The notes: a model not told the origin generated them from the sequence alone. Shown: positions 49,749 through 62,670, counted from the first letter of the stretch. The stretch: 64,000 bases of DNA from Sphagnum compactum (GCA_965153455.1 OZ234498.1:19778001-19842000), one strand, 5' to 3'. A program made the numbers and translations.

Positions 49749-52700
49749 AATTACAAGGATAATGAAGGTCGATCCGTGCATCAACTATGGCCCCTTGAAG
49801 ATCATGTGCGTTCTACCAATTTTGATGTGGTGTTTTTTCATGGCCTACACTGGCCAAGTGAAAAGGAAGCTTGGAAAAGTACTTGGACACAACTCGATGA
49901 CCCCCAAGATTGTTGGCCTCAAAATTGGCTGCCCCAAGACTTGGACGAGAACGTGCGCGTCTTGGCCATATCATATGATGCTTGTCCCACACAATCTGAA
50001 GAGAAGGGGAGGGTTGACGATGTCTCAGAAATTGGGAAAAACTTACTACAAACCCTCGTGCTCAGGTTTCTGTCACCTTATAACATCTCTAATACATATT
50101 CTTTATTTAAGTGGTGTTGTACAGAAAAGGCTATTTTCCATCTTACTACTCCGTTAGAATATGATCATTACACATGTTACGGTTTCAACAAAGAAACACC
50201 TACAACATGACTTTGGGGTAGATTCTATAGAATAGTCATTTTCAAGGATGTTGCAGAGGGCATGTGTTTGCACTCACTTTGTGGTTAACTTGCATCTTTT
50301 TTGGTATATTTTGTTACTTTTGATTCGAACATTCAAACAAAGGAGCCTTTCCCTCGATAAGTCATCTATAATAATGAGGTTCATTAAAGGGGTCTAAAGT
50401 TTTACCATCGCTTTTCTTGTGGCAGTGATGAATGGAGGTTGGGTCGACAACATGGGTTTGTTTTAATAGGCCATTGTTTTGGTGGTCTGGTGATCAAAAG
50501 CTTGGTTGAGGAGGCACGCAAAAGAGCACGACTAGGAAATGTGCGAAATGCGATTGACCGAAAAGCTAAAGCATCTGCTGAAATGTTCTTGAAAAATTTG
50601 AAAGGCGTTGTCTTTTATGCAGTTCCCCATTCCGGTTCGGAAAATTTGATATCCTACTTCAGCCGCTGCAATCAGATCACGATTCCAAGGAGGGTTGTCA
50701 AGCTGGCTGGGTTCATGCAAAATGTCCAACCACTTCAATTCAAGATGGAAAACTTGTCAACAACCTTTGATGCCATAGTGGAGGAACTTTCTATAAATGT
50801 TTATGCTTTCGTTGAAGGCAAGCCTATGAAAGATGTGGTAAGTGGTGAATTTATGCATGTGAATATCCACTTAGGCATCACCAACGACATCTAGTACTTG
50901 TGATGGTGAAACAAGTTGTTCAACGTCGATTCCATTGCCAATGCTGACATGCATATTGTTGAATTTATAAAGAAATTAGTTCATTTTCTATGGCATTATC
51001 ACATCCTTGTTACTCATGGAAACATGTCAATAACAGGGGTTCAGATTGGTGGAGAAGGCAGCAGCACTGAGATCAGCTGGGGAAAACTATTATACTTTGG
51101 AGGATTGTGACCATTCTACAGTTTGCAAGCCTTTGGGCAAGAACCATCCAAGCTATGGTTTCCTTCTAGATTTTATTAGGACATGTCGACAAGAGGTTAG
51201 TCGCATCCTCCTGCAAATGTCAGTTTAAAAATTCAGTTAATTGTAAATGCACTAACATTCATCTAGTCAGGATAACAGTGACATTTGTATGTTGATGTAT
51301 ACAGGAACTAATAAAATCAAAAACATTCTTGGGTTTTGAGTATAATTGGAAAGAAAACTTCCAGTTTTATGTGGAACCTTCAAACTTGCCCAATATTCTT
51401 TTGCAAAATTTGAAGGAGGAAGGATCAAAAAATATCTTGGTTTATGGGGCTTTTGGCTATGGAAAAACAACCTTGGTGAAATATGTTTTGTACAAGAATG
51501 CCAAGGAGTTGGACATTATTTTTCGTGGAGGGATTTTCCATATGAAATATGGTCACAAGGACAATGAAGTATTATCATGCCAAAAGGAGCTTATAAGGGC
51601 TCTTCAGCTAAATCCCCAAGAGGTATCAATACAAGACTATTTTGCATGCATCCCAACGTTCTATTGCCATGAATGTGGTGGGAGGATAGTCATGAAGTAT
51701 TCGCTTGGATCTGTGAGGCATATGTGTGTATCCATTGCCAACATCTATAAATGTTCTTCTATCATTCAAACCAAGTTGAAGAAAGGGTAGTACATGTGTA
51801 GCAAAGTTTCCCTTGATCAAGTTGTTGAATACTAACAGCATGGATGACACAAATATTATGCAACTATTTTGAATTAACTTGACATGTTAAATGCATCACA
51901 TGTAAATATCCCATGTGACTGAAATTAATTTATCATGTGCAGCTCCAGGGGCTTGAATGTTGGCAAATTGGAAGTGTTCGTGCAAAGTTGGAAGACCTTT
52001 TGAATGCACGTTCTGGCCCTATTTTATTATTCATAGATGATGTGTGGACTGGGGAAATGATTGACAATTCACCTGAATTGGTAGCGACAAAAGGTTCCAA
52101 GTTGTTAATCACTTCAAGGTTCAACTTGAAACCGAACCAACCTAATTGGATTCGGATTGAAATGAATCCAAGAACAAATGAGAATGCTGCTGCACAATTA
52201 CTTGCAAGCAAAGCTGCAAATAATCCGAATGAAACAAAATTTCCTCTTGGTTGTGAGGTAAGATTATTTCCTTTCTTCCATGATTGAAAGGAATGTAATA
52301 GGAATTTAATATCAAGGAAAATGTGATGAAATATTGGTGAGCAACAAATAGGGGAGGAGGAGACAAGTTGTTCCCTTCATGGGTTTGCCTTAATGGGACT
52401 TTATTTGAAATGGAAAAACATTTTAGGACTTGTACTTTCCCTTGTCATGTCAAAGTGTATACATGTGAACTAAAACTTTAATATATATTTTGTTGCTGCA
52501 GTATATAGCACAAAATTTTTTGTTCAAGTGTGATGGTTGCCTTTTGGCCATTACAATCATCGGTGTAATTTTGTGGGAAAATAAAGCCCAAACTCCAGAA
52601 GAATGGGAAGATGTGTATGAGCAATTCAAATATTATGCTGATAAAGCGCCGGCGGCTGAAGATTACAAAGGGGAGTCAAAAACAATTTTTGCAGCAATTG

Positions 52701-55700
52701 AGTTGAGTCTAAAATATGGACAAGAAGAAAGCGATCGGGTTGGGATGGAGAATATCCTTCGAACATTAACATTGTTTGAGAACATTGGAATGGAGAGACG
52801 GGGATGTCCGGCTATTGTAGTGCATTTGGCTTGGAGTTATCTACAACCTCAAGGAGGAATAAGTCACTTTAAAACATTATTGAATTGTCTCATTGCAAGA
52901 AACCTTGTGGAAACTTGCCCAATGTCTTTTAATGATTCCTCAATGGTTTTGTATATGTCATACGACTTTAACTGTTTGAGGCTACCTAAATTGGTAAAAG
53001 AATATGTGTCAATGAAACTTGACGCAATTGACATGTGCAATGTTCTTGAGATGAAAAGTCAAGAATTGTTCATGGGAAGAAAAAATATTCTTCTTGCCAC
53101 ATTCCTACCAATATGTAAGATGAGGCATACCAATCTAGAATTTGCGTTGTCCCTTGGCCAATTCTATTATGAGGATTGGTATTTTAAAATGTTGTTCCTA
53201 CTGTTGGGAACCAAAGCTGAAAATGCAATACTTTTAGCCTCACAACCTGACAAGGTGACCCAAGGAGATGTAGATGCCTTGCTTCATCTATTGAATTTTG
53301 ACAAATTTCGAGCATGGCCAGCAGCTTTTATATTGGCTCAACTTGCAGACTTTTGTGGAGATGACATTCTTCAACATGGAAGCATCCAAGGGTTTATTCA
53401 AAATTTGAAACATGACTGGAAAACATTAAATGAGGATTCTAATTCCAAAAGTTCGTGTCACTGTCCTATAGCCTTGAAGTTGGCAAAGTATAGAACATTT
53501 GCAGAGCAGTTTGCAATTGATGAAGATTTTATGGAGATTTTCACAAATATAATCATGCAGAATCGTTTTGGTCGCTCTGACACCTTTAACTTATTGTTCA
53601 AATTGAGCCAACATAAGAATATTTTATACCAAACTTACACCAAAATCTCCATGAAAAATATTCTTAAGCAAATTTCTTCAATCCTGATCCAAACTATGAA
53701 GTCATCAGGCCTGGATCATGTTTATGAGCTGTTGGACTTTTCATTACGATATGAAGACTTGGCAATGCAAATTATTGACAAAGGTGGTGATGACATTGTC
53801 TTGGGAATCTTTCATCACTTGTTTAAACTACAAAGTTTCAAGATAAAGTCGAAAGGAGTCTTTGTCACTTATGAACCAGTATTATTTGTGATATTGGAAA
53901 GATTGGCAAACCGAAAGGAAGGTGAAGCTATTATTATTAAACATGCTCACTTGCTTCTAGAATTATTCCTTTTTAATGATGAAGCAAACCGTGACCATGA
54001 CTTACTCATGAGCAAGAATATTACCACACTAGTTCTACACAAGGGGATTGCCCAAGCTTTCATTACACAAGAAGGGGTTGAACTATTGGTTGGTGCATTG
54101 GAACAAGGGAAGGTAGGGGTTGTTCCTCTTGTTTTGCAATGCTTGTTTTTCGAAAATGAAGAATTTGCTTACAAAGTAATTGCACGAGGAGGATGGAGAA
54201 TGTTGACAAAAGGGCTACAATTAATTGGACGAGGGGGTTGGAGACTGATGACACAAGGGCCACAATCAATTGGACCAGGGGGACAGAGTCTAATGACACC
54301 AGGGCTACAATTAATTGCACGAGAGGGACGGAGATTGATGACACAAGAGTCAAAATCAATTGCACGAGGGGGACAGAGACTGATGACACAAGGGCCACAA
54401 TCAATTGGACGAGGGGGACAGAGACTGGTGACACAAGGGGAACAATCAGTCAAAATCGTACGGACACTACGGACACAAATGCCACAAGGGGTACAACCAT
54501 TTGGACGAGGGGGACAAAAACCGATGACACCAGGGCTACAATTAATTGGACGAGCGGGACGGAGACCGATGACACAAGGGCCACAATCAATTGGAAGGGA
54601 GAGACAGACGGTGACACTGACGTCAAATGGGCTAAAATTAATGCCGCCAGATGAAATGCCTCAATTTTCACTTATGCATATTGCAAAAGAAATGGCATCT
54701 AAAGGTGAAATCCAAGAGTTGGTAATGGAAGTTATAAACGGAAATAATAATGAATATTGCTTAAAGTTACTAGAAAATCTAGTAACCTACCATATGGACA
54801 TCATGAGAGAGGAACTCATTGCTAAGGGTGGAATACGATTTCTTTTAGCTTGTTTGACTTCATTAAATCACGGGAAGATTTATGAAATAATCACTAGTTC
54901 CCTATTTCAGGAGGTGGCATGTGACATCAAGGGAGCTGAGGAAATGAGGGCTCACAATGGAATCCAAGTGCTCATGCAACTACTAATTGTTGGGCTTAAT
55001 GATGATAATGTGAACTATGTGTATATTAAAAGTATTGTTAACATCATCAAACTATTGGTCAACGGCTTGGAGGATCCCATGAAGCTTCTAATGTCATTAA
55101 TAGATGACATTGATGTTTTAGAAATTCATAAAACCTTATTGCGTCGATATCGTTCATTGGATCTTTCATTTCTTCCGGGAACACTAGATGTTGACATCAA
55201 CATTGCCAAGGAATGGTTAAATTCTCTTGGACCACCCTTCAATGCTTTGAACATTAGCTCATATTTACATAAGGATGATTATAAAAATGATTATGATGTA
55301 GTCTTCGGACTTGTTCAATTGTCTAAACACACGGATATTGCAAGCATGATCATGGCCAATGAAGGAATCCTAGAAAGATTTCTAATTCAATTGTCTAAGG
55401 GCAATTGGTATGGTTTTGAACTTCTTAAAGTTGCATTGCAACATGAAAGAGTGGCTACCCGAGTTGTACATCAACGACCTTCCTTTATCAAGGAGTTGCT
55501 TCAACTTCTTCCTATGGAAATAAGTTCAATTTTCGCATATCGAAAGATGTATAGTGTTGCATCACTTTTGTTCATATTAGCCAAACATGGAGGTGTATTT
55601 ATCAAGTTCATTGTGGATGATGGTGGAATTGAAATTTTGTTAAAGAAAGCTTTATCGCAAAATTGGATTGGCCGTTGCGATGTCATAGAAGTTTTGGGTA

Positions 55701-56413
55701 TCATGGCCAAAGATGAATATCATGCTTTACGAATTGAAAAAGCCAAGGGGAGCAAGATATTGTTGAGGGCAATTTCTTGTTATCTTCAATATGTGCATGA
55801 TACACACTTGGAGACAAGGAATCAGTATAGTCAAATCATTACAGAGTATGAAGATGACCATTTTGCTATGTGTTGTTTAAAAACACTTTCATTTCTTCTT
55901 AATCATGAGGCGATAGCAATACAAATTTCAACTAGAACAGTAGATTCAAAGGAATGTGGGATTATCGCACTAGTTGATGTGATGCAAACTGCATCACAAC
56001 TTTGGTCTTCTATTACATTAACTCTACGTGAAAGTGTTGTAAGCAAGAAACTCATGCAAATCAAAGGTCACATGTTGACTATACTATCAAATGTTGCTTC
56101 AACATTGGTTTTGATGGCGAAATTGCATCCCCACATCAACATATCAAGAAATGTGAATGAAAATGTTTTGAAAGGGATTTTCCAATTACAAGGTATGGTT
56201 ATTGATGAACATCAAGCGTTGAAAAAAACACGACAAGACTTGCTAGACATCAAGAAATTTCACATAAAAACATGGAGTTGTCAACAATTACGCTCAAAGA
56301 CAATCGATATTCAATCTTATGAAGGTATGGCATTTTACCTACATGAACTTTTCCTACATAAAGATGGCTACAATGATTTTTTCTCTACCATCATATATTG
56401 CAAGTGTTGTTAA
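49749..56413 (+). CDS. Alpha/beta-hydrolase - NB-ARC - Armadillo-repeat NLR-like protein, 5' end incomplete
   Basis: The gene appears to encode an intracellular immune-receptor-type ATPase. Modelled exons are 49,749-50,065, 50,426-50,837, 51,037-51,195, 51,305-51,622, 51,943-52,257 and 52,502-56,413. All introns are GT-AG with matching phases, giving 1,810 residues without the missing start. A SERAC1/PGAP1-like hydrolase (residues 1-300) has FDVVFFHGLHW, DCWPQNWLPQDL, nucleophile motif GHCFGG (Cys where Ser is usual), VVFYAVPHSGS and the candidate His of DCDHSTVCKP. The NB-ARC domain (from about 303) has P-loop GAFGYGKTT (51,446-51,472), kinase-2 ILLFIDDVW (52,021-52,047), GSKLLITSRF, CDGCLLAI at the GLPL position and MSYDF at the MHD position. 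The rest is helical Armadillo-like repeats interrupted by a 15-residue minisatellite. LRRs, the usual C-terminus, are not seen. The true C-terminus could also lie in a further exon, because a donor-like GGTATGG occurs at 56,324. Confidence 0.85.
54179..54640 (+). repeat. Coding minisatellite, 45-bp unit, about ten copies
   Basis: Inside the last exon of the NB-ARC gene, units of 45 bp (15 residues) repeat in frame with consensus IGRGGQRLMTQGPQS. Starts are at 54,179, 54,224, 54,269 and so on to 54,590; the seventh and tenth units are 51 bp. The first unit (IARGGWRMLTKGLQL) reads as a normal Armadillo helix continuation, so the array seems to have grown from it. Because 45 is divisible by 3, other frames also stay open (54,193-54,654 plus; 54,063-54,434 and 54,169-54,453 minus). 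Those are artefacts. Confidence 0.95.
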
Positions 56414-59400
56414 TATTTTATCAAAAGTTAGGTTCACATCACCATTTCTTTCTATCCCTAGGAAAGTTTGGTGGGTGTCAAGCTCATTTTGGAATAAAAG
56501 GTACCTCAACTGAAGGTCAATCAAGTGGGAAAACAAAAGAGGATGATGGCTAGGAGTGGAGGAGAACCTAACTATGTTCACATCACATCAAATCATGGCA
56601 TGTTATAATTGCCACAAATGTGTACATTCAGCTATACAATTGTTTTACAATTGGCCAAGTACATGTGAGCAAGGGATTCAAAAAATAAATATGGTAGAAC
56701 CCATTGTACATTGCCTTAGAAGTTCATGTCCATTAATTTTGTTTTGCCTTGATTATGATTAAAAAAAACAAGTGTTTAAGGTGAAGAATGTGCTTGAAGA
56801 TGTCATCGGAAGATGTTAGTGCATGAAACTTGGACCAATCAATGGAGGTTGAAGCCAAGGACCAAATATGTAAATTGCATTGCTGTATGGGCATTTTTGG
56901 TATATTTTTAAAATACAATATTTCAGTTAACAAAGATGAATTTGAAATCTTACACAAGGGATGGGATGTGGGTCTCTATTTAAGGTTGGAAATAATGGGG
57001 ATGGAGCTGACATGGCATTTACAATGATGCAAAAGTTTTGGAATTCAACTTCACAGGTAAAAGAAAAGACGCTAATCTCTTTAATATAACTAGCTTTAAT
57101 GGAGGAAATTTTTGTAAATTTTTAATTGGGATGAATGACTCAATGGTTTTATTGGCTTTGAATCTCATTGTGTTCAACCATATGCATTGTTTCAATGAAT
57201 GCATTACTAATTATGCCTTGGTTGACATTTCACTCAAGTATGGATTAAACATACATCCTCTCACATTCAATCTCTCTCATTGTCAAGTTGTAAATCTTTT
57301 GCCTTCTGGCCAAATCTAGCTCACCATGATGTACAAGCCAGTATCCCATAGATAAATATGTTGAGCTGCAAGCATCTGCATCTCACTTTATTACAATAAT
57401 TGGACTTCATAATACATGAAGTTTTTGCTTATTAGAGCATGTGCTTTGGTGCTTTATATAGAGAATGCATGTCTGATGTAAAATCAAGAAGTTTGGTATA
57501 GTGATATATCAGCATGGCTAACATTAGAAGCCTTTAGTTTGAAAGCAAGAAGGTAATATCCATATTTAAAGCTAGGCAATTCTTACTACTTCAAGCTTAA
57601 GTTGGTTGGGTAGTGAAGAAAAGAGAATAACCATCAATTCAATTGTGGTAATGTTTAAGACTTTTTCTTTTACCTTACATGCCCCTTGTATCTAAACAAA
57701 ATTCGCATGCCTATTTTTTCAGAGAGATTTAAGAAGTTGAGTTGAATGAACCTTGTGGTGCCTAATAGAAATGTGCACAACTGGAATTTTGCAGGCCCAA
57801 AGAGCTTTATTGAGCTTGCTTCTCCAATAACACAATGAATTGGTGATGACAATTTCCACACTAAACTTCCTTGTATCATGGTTAGTTATGCATTGCCATG
57901 TGCCTTATGTTGCCAACAGAACACTTGATTGTTTAACCTTTGGAATTGTGTTTCTTGTGGTTTCCTTTTCGAATATGTAATACAAAAGCTTGAAAGCTTA
58001 TCGGGGAGATGGGTCTAGATGATGAAGGTGATCAAATACTATTGGCCACTAACGAAGATCTAATGGCTACTAAAAACTTTGCTTGCATCAGCGGCTGGAA
58101 GGTCAATAACCAATAGCTCTAGATTCAATTTTTCACATAAGTGTTAGTAAATTCCAAGAAAAATGAACCTAAAAAGTTGGGTGTTTTGAGCATTTTAGTG
58201 CATATTTATTTTATGGAGGAATGGCAGCTCACCATTACTATTCATGATGAAAGTGATGGTCTGTTTCTGGGAGTGATTATCATAAAATCATGATTGCACA
58301 ATCGTTGTCATGTTACCTTTGAGTTATTGTTGCAGAGATTCCTCTACAATTTCATATATATATGTTCATCACAAATTAGAAGGAAAATGTATTAACCACA
58401 TCTTGAAAATCTTTGTTTCATCTTCCACTTAATTAACATGGGTTGGATTGGATGCAGGCACTGATTGTGCGCGTGGAAGATGATGTAATACGAAAAACAT
58501 ATAGATACCCACCGTAGAAATTCTCTTGGGAAGTTTCCCAACAAGAGGGTTCGACATTGATGCATACAGTTTTGTTGGATGGTGTAGTCATGGTGCTTTC
58601 AATTAATGTGGTTTTGTATTTGTGTTGATCTAACTCTTAAATTTGTAACCCATAAATTTGTTGGTAGTATTTGCCTTTTCTATTGATTCAGAGTATTTCT
58701 TCAACTTGGACGATCACTTGGAATGGTGATATACTTGTCAATGCCAATTAATGATTAAGAAAGGGAGGGAGAAAACACTATCATGAAGTAGCACAAGGCT
58801 TGTTGGTGCAAGGAGATTATACCTCACTCGAAAGGCTAACAATTGATTCCTTGGTTATTTCACAGTCACAAAGTTGTTTGAGGTACTGTAACCTTCTATT
58901 TCAAGGACACATACAAAGGCATCAAACCTAGTTCCTAGTGTGCCAGGAAAAAAAACTCTTTCAACTCAAGTTTTGTTTCCAACTCTTTTGTTTGGTCTGC
59001 AATTTTCAGTCACATTCTTCTTACCACCATTTATCTAACAATAGAACATATGTTGTGTTTAAAGTATTTTGCAATGATGTTTAGGATGGAGGAGGACCAA
59101 CTATTACTAGCATGGACCTTTCCACACACAATAATATTATGCTCCAAGGCTATGTTTTTGCAACTACAGTTAAAATAATGTTTTATTTTAATCTTCCATC
59201 TATTGTTAGTTATGAACTTGCAAACAATGATGAGGATACAATGCATTTTTATTGTTGTATTTTAGGATGCTTTGGATGTCCATTGTTGGCAATATATGTC
59301 CTAGTTCAACAATTTTGAATGTCAAGAATATGGCATTGATAGCTTTCCAAAACCGAGCATCATGCATAGGTGCAGTGGTTGAGCTGGCAATGTAATAGGG

Positions 59401-59590
59401 GACATAACATGAGCTGGACACATCACAAGTTCTAGTTCTTATGTCAGCACTTGCTACCCAGAGGCATTTGTAGTACCAGCGCCAAGGGTCAGTTTCCACA
59501 TTCACAAAACGAATATTTTAAAATTTCAAAAAAAAAATCGTTTTTTAAATTTGAAATTATTGAATTTTCCATGATCTATTATGGTATTGT
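56414..59590. other. 3' flank of the NB-ARC gene and spacer
   Basis: No supported gene. A GGATGCAG acceptor at about 58,458 followed by a short frame (ALIVRVEDDVIRKTYRYPP, then stop) could be a terminal exon of the NB-ARC gene, but this is speculative. Other open frames are short and unremarkable. Confidence 0.35.
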
Positions 59591-59599
59591 CACACAAAT

Positions 59600-59735
59600 C
59601 ATGAAATTATTTAGAGTGTAGCCTATGATAATTATGATGATTTCCAGCATGTCAACTTCATATTTTCACAAAAATTCATTTCACTATTTTGAGTATTATT
59701 TAATGATGAAACTGACCTTAGGGTAAGGTAATTAG
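59600..59735 (+). repeat. Dispersed repeat, copy 2
   Basis: Second copy of the family at 22,185-22,310. Shared blocks include GAAATTATTTAGAGTGTAGC, ATAATTATGATGATTT and TATTTAATGATGAA. Confidence 0.7.
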
Positions 59736-60498
59736 TTGCTCTAGACATGTTCAGAGTAGGTTAGGGCATCAAAGTAAGGCTAAAGGCCATTTGGAGTTAA
59801 ACCTTTTTTTGGACCTAAATTTGGGATCTGATTGAAGCTTAACCGAACTATAGTGGAAGAGTGTTCATTTTTTTTCAAGTTGAACAGTCACCTTACCAAA
59901 GCTTGTAAGGAGCTTCTTGCAGCTATAGTTGCAGGCTTGATTATTCCCTGAGCATAACAATCTGAGAGAACGTGACTTTTCCCCATGTGAGATATTTAGT
60001 GCCTTAGTTTACTTTTAAGATATTAATTCCAAGAAATGACATTTGAAAACGCTTGAGTGGAGTTTGAGTGTTTCCTATTGATTTTGTGTCAAGTTTTTCT
60101 ATCTTCTTTTCATTAAGGTAGTACCTGAATTTCAGGCTCGGTGGTAATTAAATTATTTCTTTAAATGCCAAATGTTTTAAAAAGTAGTTATTTCAAATGC
60201 TCAAATTTAAGGAAATTACAAAGGAGAAAAAAATGGAGAAAATTGTGGAAATTAACGTTCAATCCACGATTGTAAAACATGTATCCAACAATTAACAGCA
60301 TTTCTCTATCTTATCATTTGGTGGAACATTTTGTTTGCCCATTTTTGCAAAAAGAAGCCATAAAAATGTTGTAAAATGCCTCGTTATGTTAGAAGTTCAA
60401 AAGAAGTGAATATGCCAAAGAAGCTAACTATATTTATTATCAAAAAAAATGAATTCATTAATTAGTTGTGGAAACACTCAAAGTTCAATTTCTCCTTT

Positions 60499-60533
60499 TT
60501 TGTGATGGGCATCTTTGATTGGCCCATCACAAA
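60499..60533. repeat. Perfect 12-bp hairpin, third member of a family
   Basis: TTTGTGATGGGC (60,499-60,510) and GCCCATCACAAA (60,522-60,533) pair perfectly around an 11-nt loop, ATCTTTGATTG. The same hairpin with a similar loop heads both 0.6-kb repeats (45,660 and 47,466). Downstream sequence here differs from those copies. Confidence 0.85.
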
Positions 60534-60959
60534 CAAATTTAATTGAGCTTTGGAGAGTCCCAAAATACATATAACCTAGTCTCCTCTTTTGGGCTGCTTT
60601 AAATAGATTACAAGAGTAGAACTTACGATAAAGATGGATAAGGTGATTAACTTTTGCAGTAGCTCTATGTTTCTGGACATGCAAAAAACACCTTTGATTG
60701 GGCATGCCCACAATTACTACAATTGACTCAATCAACTAAAACTCTTTCCCATATTGAACGCCAGACCCCAAACCTTCACAAAATGAAGAACCCACATGCC
60801 ACAATGATGTCCTCAACAATGTTCAACATTGTGTGTGTTTGGGGATGTGCAAGCCCAAGAAGCGTTTAAAGTTTTTCTTAGCACAACCTCTTGCAATAAT
60901 ACATTAGGATGATATATTCTATGTCCCTTGCTCACCATGTTCTCCATGCTGTGGGTTCT

Positions 60960-62600
60960 TTTAGGACAACCGTCTGTTCTTTGAAATAATTCAAAAAACC
61001 CAGAATTGGAGGGTTCTTTTTATTCTGAAAAATATTTTAAGAACCAAAACAAGAGGTTTAAAATGCTGAAAATATTAAAGAACCAAAACGAGGTTATGAG
61101 ACTTTGAAAATTATGAAAAATTGAAACCTGAGGTTCTTTATTTGTTTTAATTTAAAAAGCCCGGAACGAGAGGATCTTAACAAAATCAAAGAACTACCTG
61201 ACACTAGTTGAAGTGCATCAAGCCAATGAGGTGTCAGAATTCGAGGATCACTGCAAATCACAAGGAGAACATTTTATTGCTGGAATGAGATCTGAGCTGA
61301 GGATTCAAGAATGGGAAATTTGAGCCCTCAAAGATCTTGGTCTGCACCCCCAAGGTGATGGGTCACAGGTATCACCCTTCTAGACCCTTGTACCACATTT
61401 ATATGATTTTATGTGATCATGTAAAAAAACATTTTTTTCACTTGAGGAGGGGAGAATTTCATAAATTTTTGGTGATAGGCCAACGGAACAACAAAATGGC
61501 CCATTTTGTGCTTTGGGATGCACCACAACTAATTAAATGAACTAAGATGAATCACAATAAGTACTTACGCTCTTGTAAAAGTTACAATAAATAGTACTCA
61601 ATAATGAAAGGTATGTAAAATAGTAGTAGTAATAAAAGTTGTACTCAGCAATGAGATGGGGCAAAATGTGCATTCAAGATTTTTTTGAAATAAGACCACC
61701 ATAGTCCCATATTGGTAGAAAATGCTAATGCTTAAGGAATATCAAAGTATATCATGATGTTTTGTCAACGACTAATCAAAATAGTCCATTGCAAAAAAAA
61801 AAAAAAAACAAACAAAAGGACTTTGGGATGCACCCACAACTAATTAATATGGATTTGCAAGAAGGTATGGTCATTAAGGGTATATAATATATACACTTAC
61901 ACACCCCAAAACATTTTCACAAGGCCATGAAGTGTTTTTGACAAACATTTACATTGACATCATGTAAATGTAAATTGGTAGGTCCATGCTAAAATGAACA
62001 CCTTTGTGTGTAACCTCTATTGAAAGTCACATTTTTTTTATTGAATTTTCAGAACCTTTCCAAATGCTTAATTTTTTTTATGGAATTGTGTGTATAATAA
62101 AAAAAAGTTAGAACATGTAAAATTTCAAAAGATTTCGACAACATTAAAGTGTTCAAAAGCACTATTTTAGCATTGTAACCACTCCTGACTTTTTTGAAAT
62201 GGATTAAAATACATTCAAGTTTTCATCATGATTTGTGTTTTGGAGTGTTATAACCTATAAGACTTCAATATTTTCATTATAAATTATTCTTAGACAATAA
62301 TGTTAGAAAATACAAGGTCACTAGTTTATGTACATTAATTTAAACTTATGTGTACATGGAGGAATCAAATTTTCAAATTAATTTTATATTTTCTTTTGTT
62401 ATAAAAATTCTACAATATTACAATTATGATGCATAATAATATTTCCATGATCTTAATGAAGTTATAGTGTCAAATTCCATTATTCTAAATAAATTAGGAA
62501 TTTTGATATAATTAAATATTGGTTTACAAAAATGGCTAGATGGATGAAAGTAGAATATGACAGGATGAAGAAATGATTATGTTAAAGTTGTTCTTGTTAG
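60960..62600. other. AT-rich spacer with short internal repeats
   Basis: Words such as AGAACCAAAAC and GAGGTTCTTT recur at 61,010-61,140. Apart from these and an A-run at 61,792-61,808, nothing recognisable is present and there is no supported gene. Confidence 0.4.
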
Positions 62601-62604
62601 GTTT

Positions 62605-62670
62605 TGTAGCTCAATGGTCAAGATCATTGGGCGATGGGAACCACATATCGCAACCATCCAACCAAGCGTC
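62605..62670 (+). repeat. tRNA-like segment, possible SINE head
   Basis: TAGCTCAATGG (62,607-62,617) matches a tRNA A box, and the following stretch ends in ATCCAACCAAG, a word shared with the tRNA-like segment near 23,100. No intact B box or cloverleaf can be drawn, so it is not a functional tRNA gene. The overlapping 72-codon frame (62,614-62,832) is not supported. Confidence 0.25.

Noticed and set aside
54063-54453. Antisense genes over the minisatellite
   Set aside because: Frames stay open only because the repeat unit is a multiple of three; the peptides are monotonous repeats of the same 15 codons.
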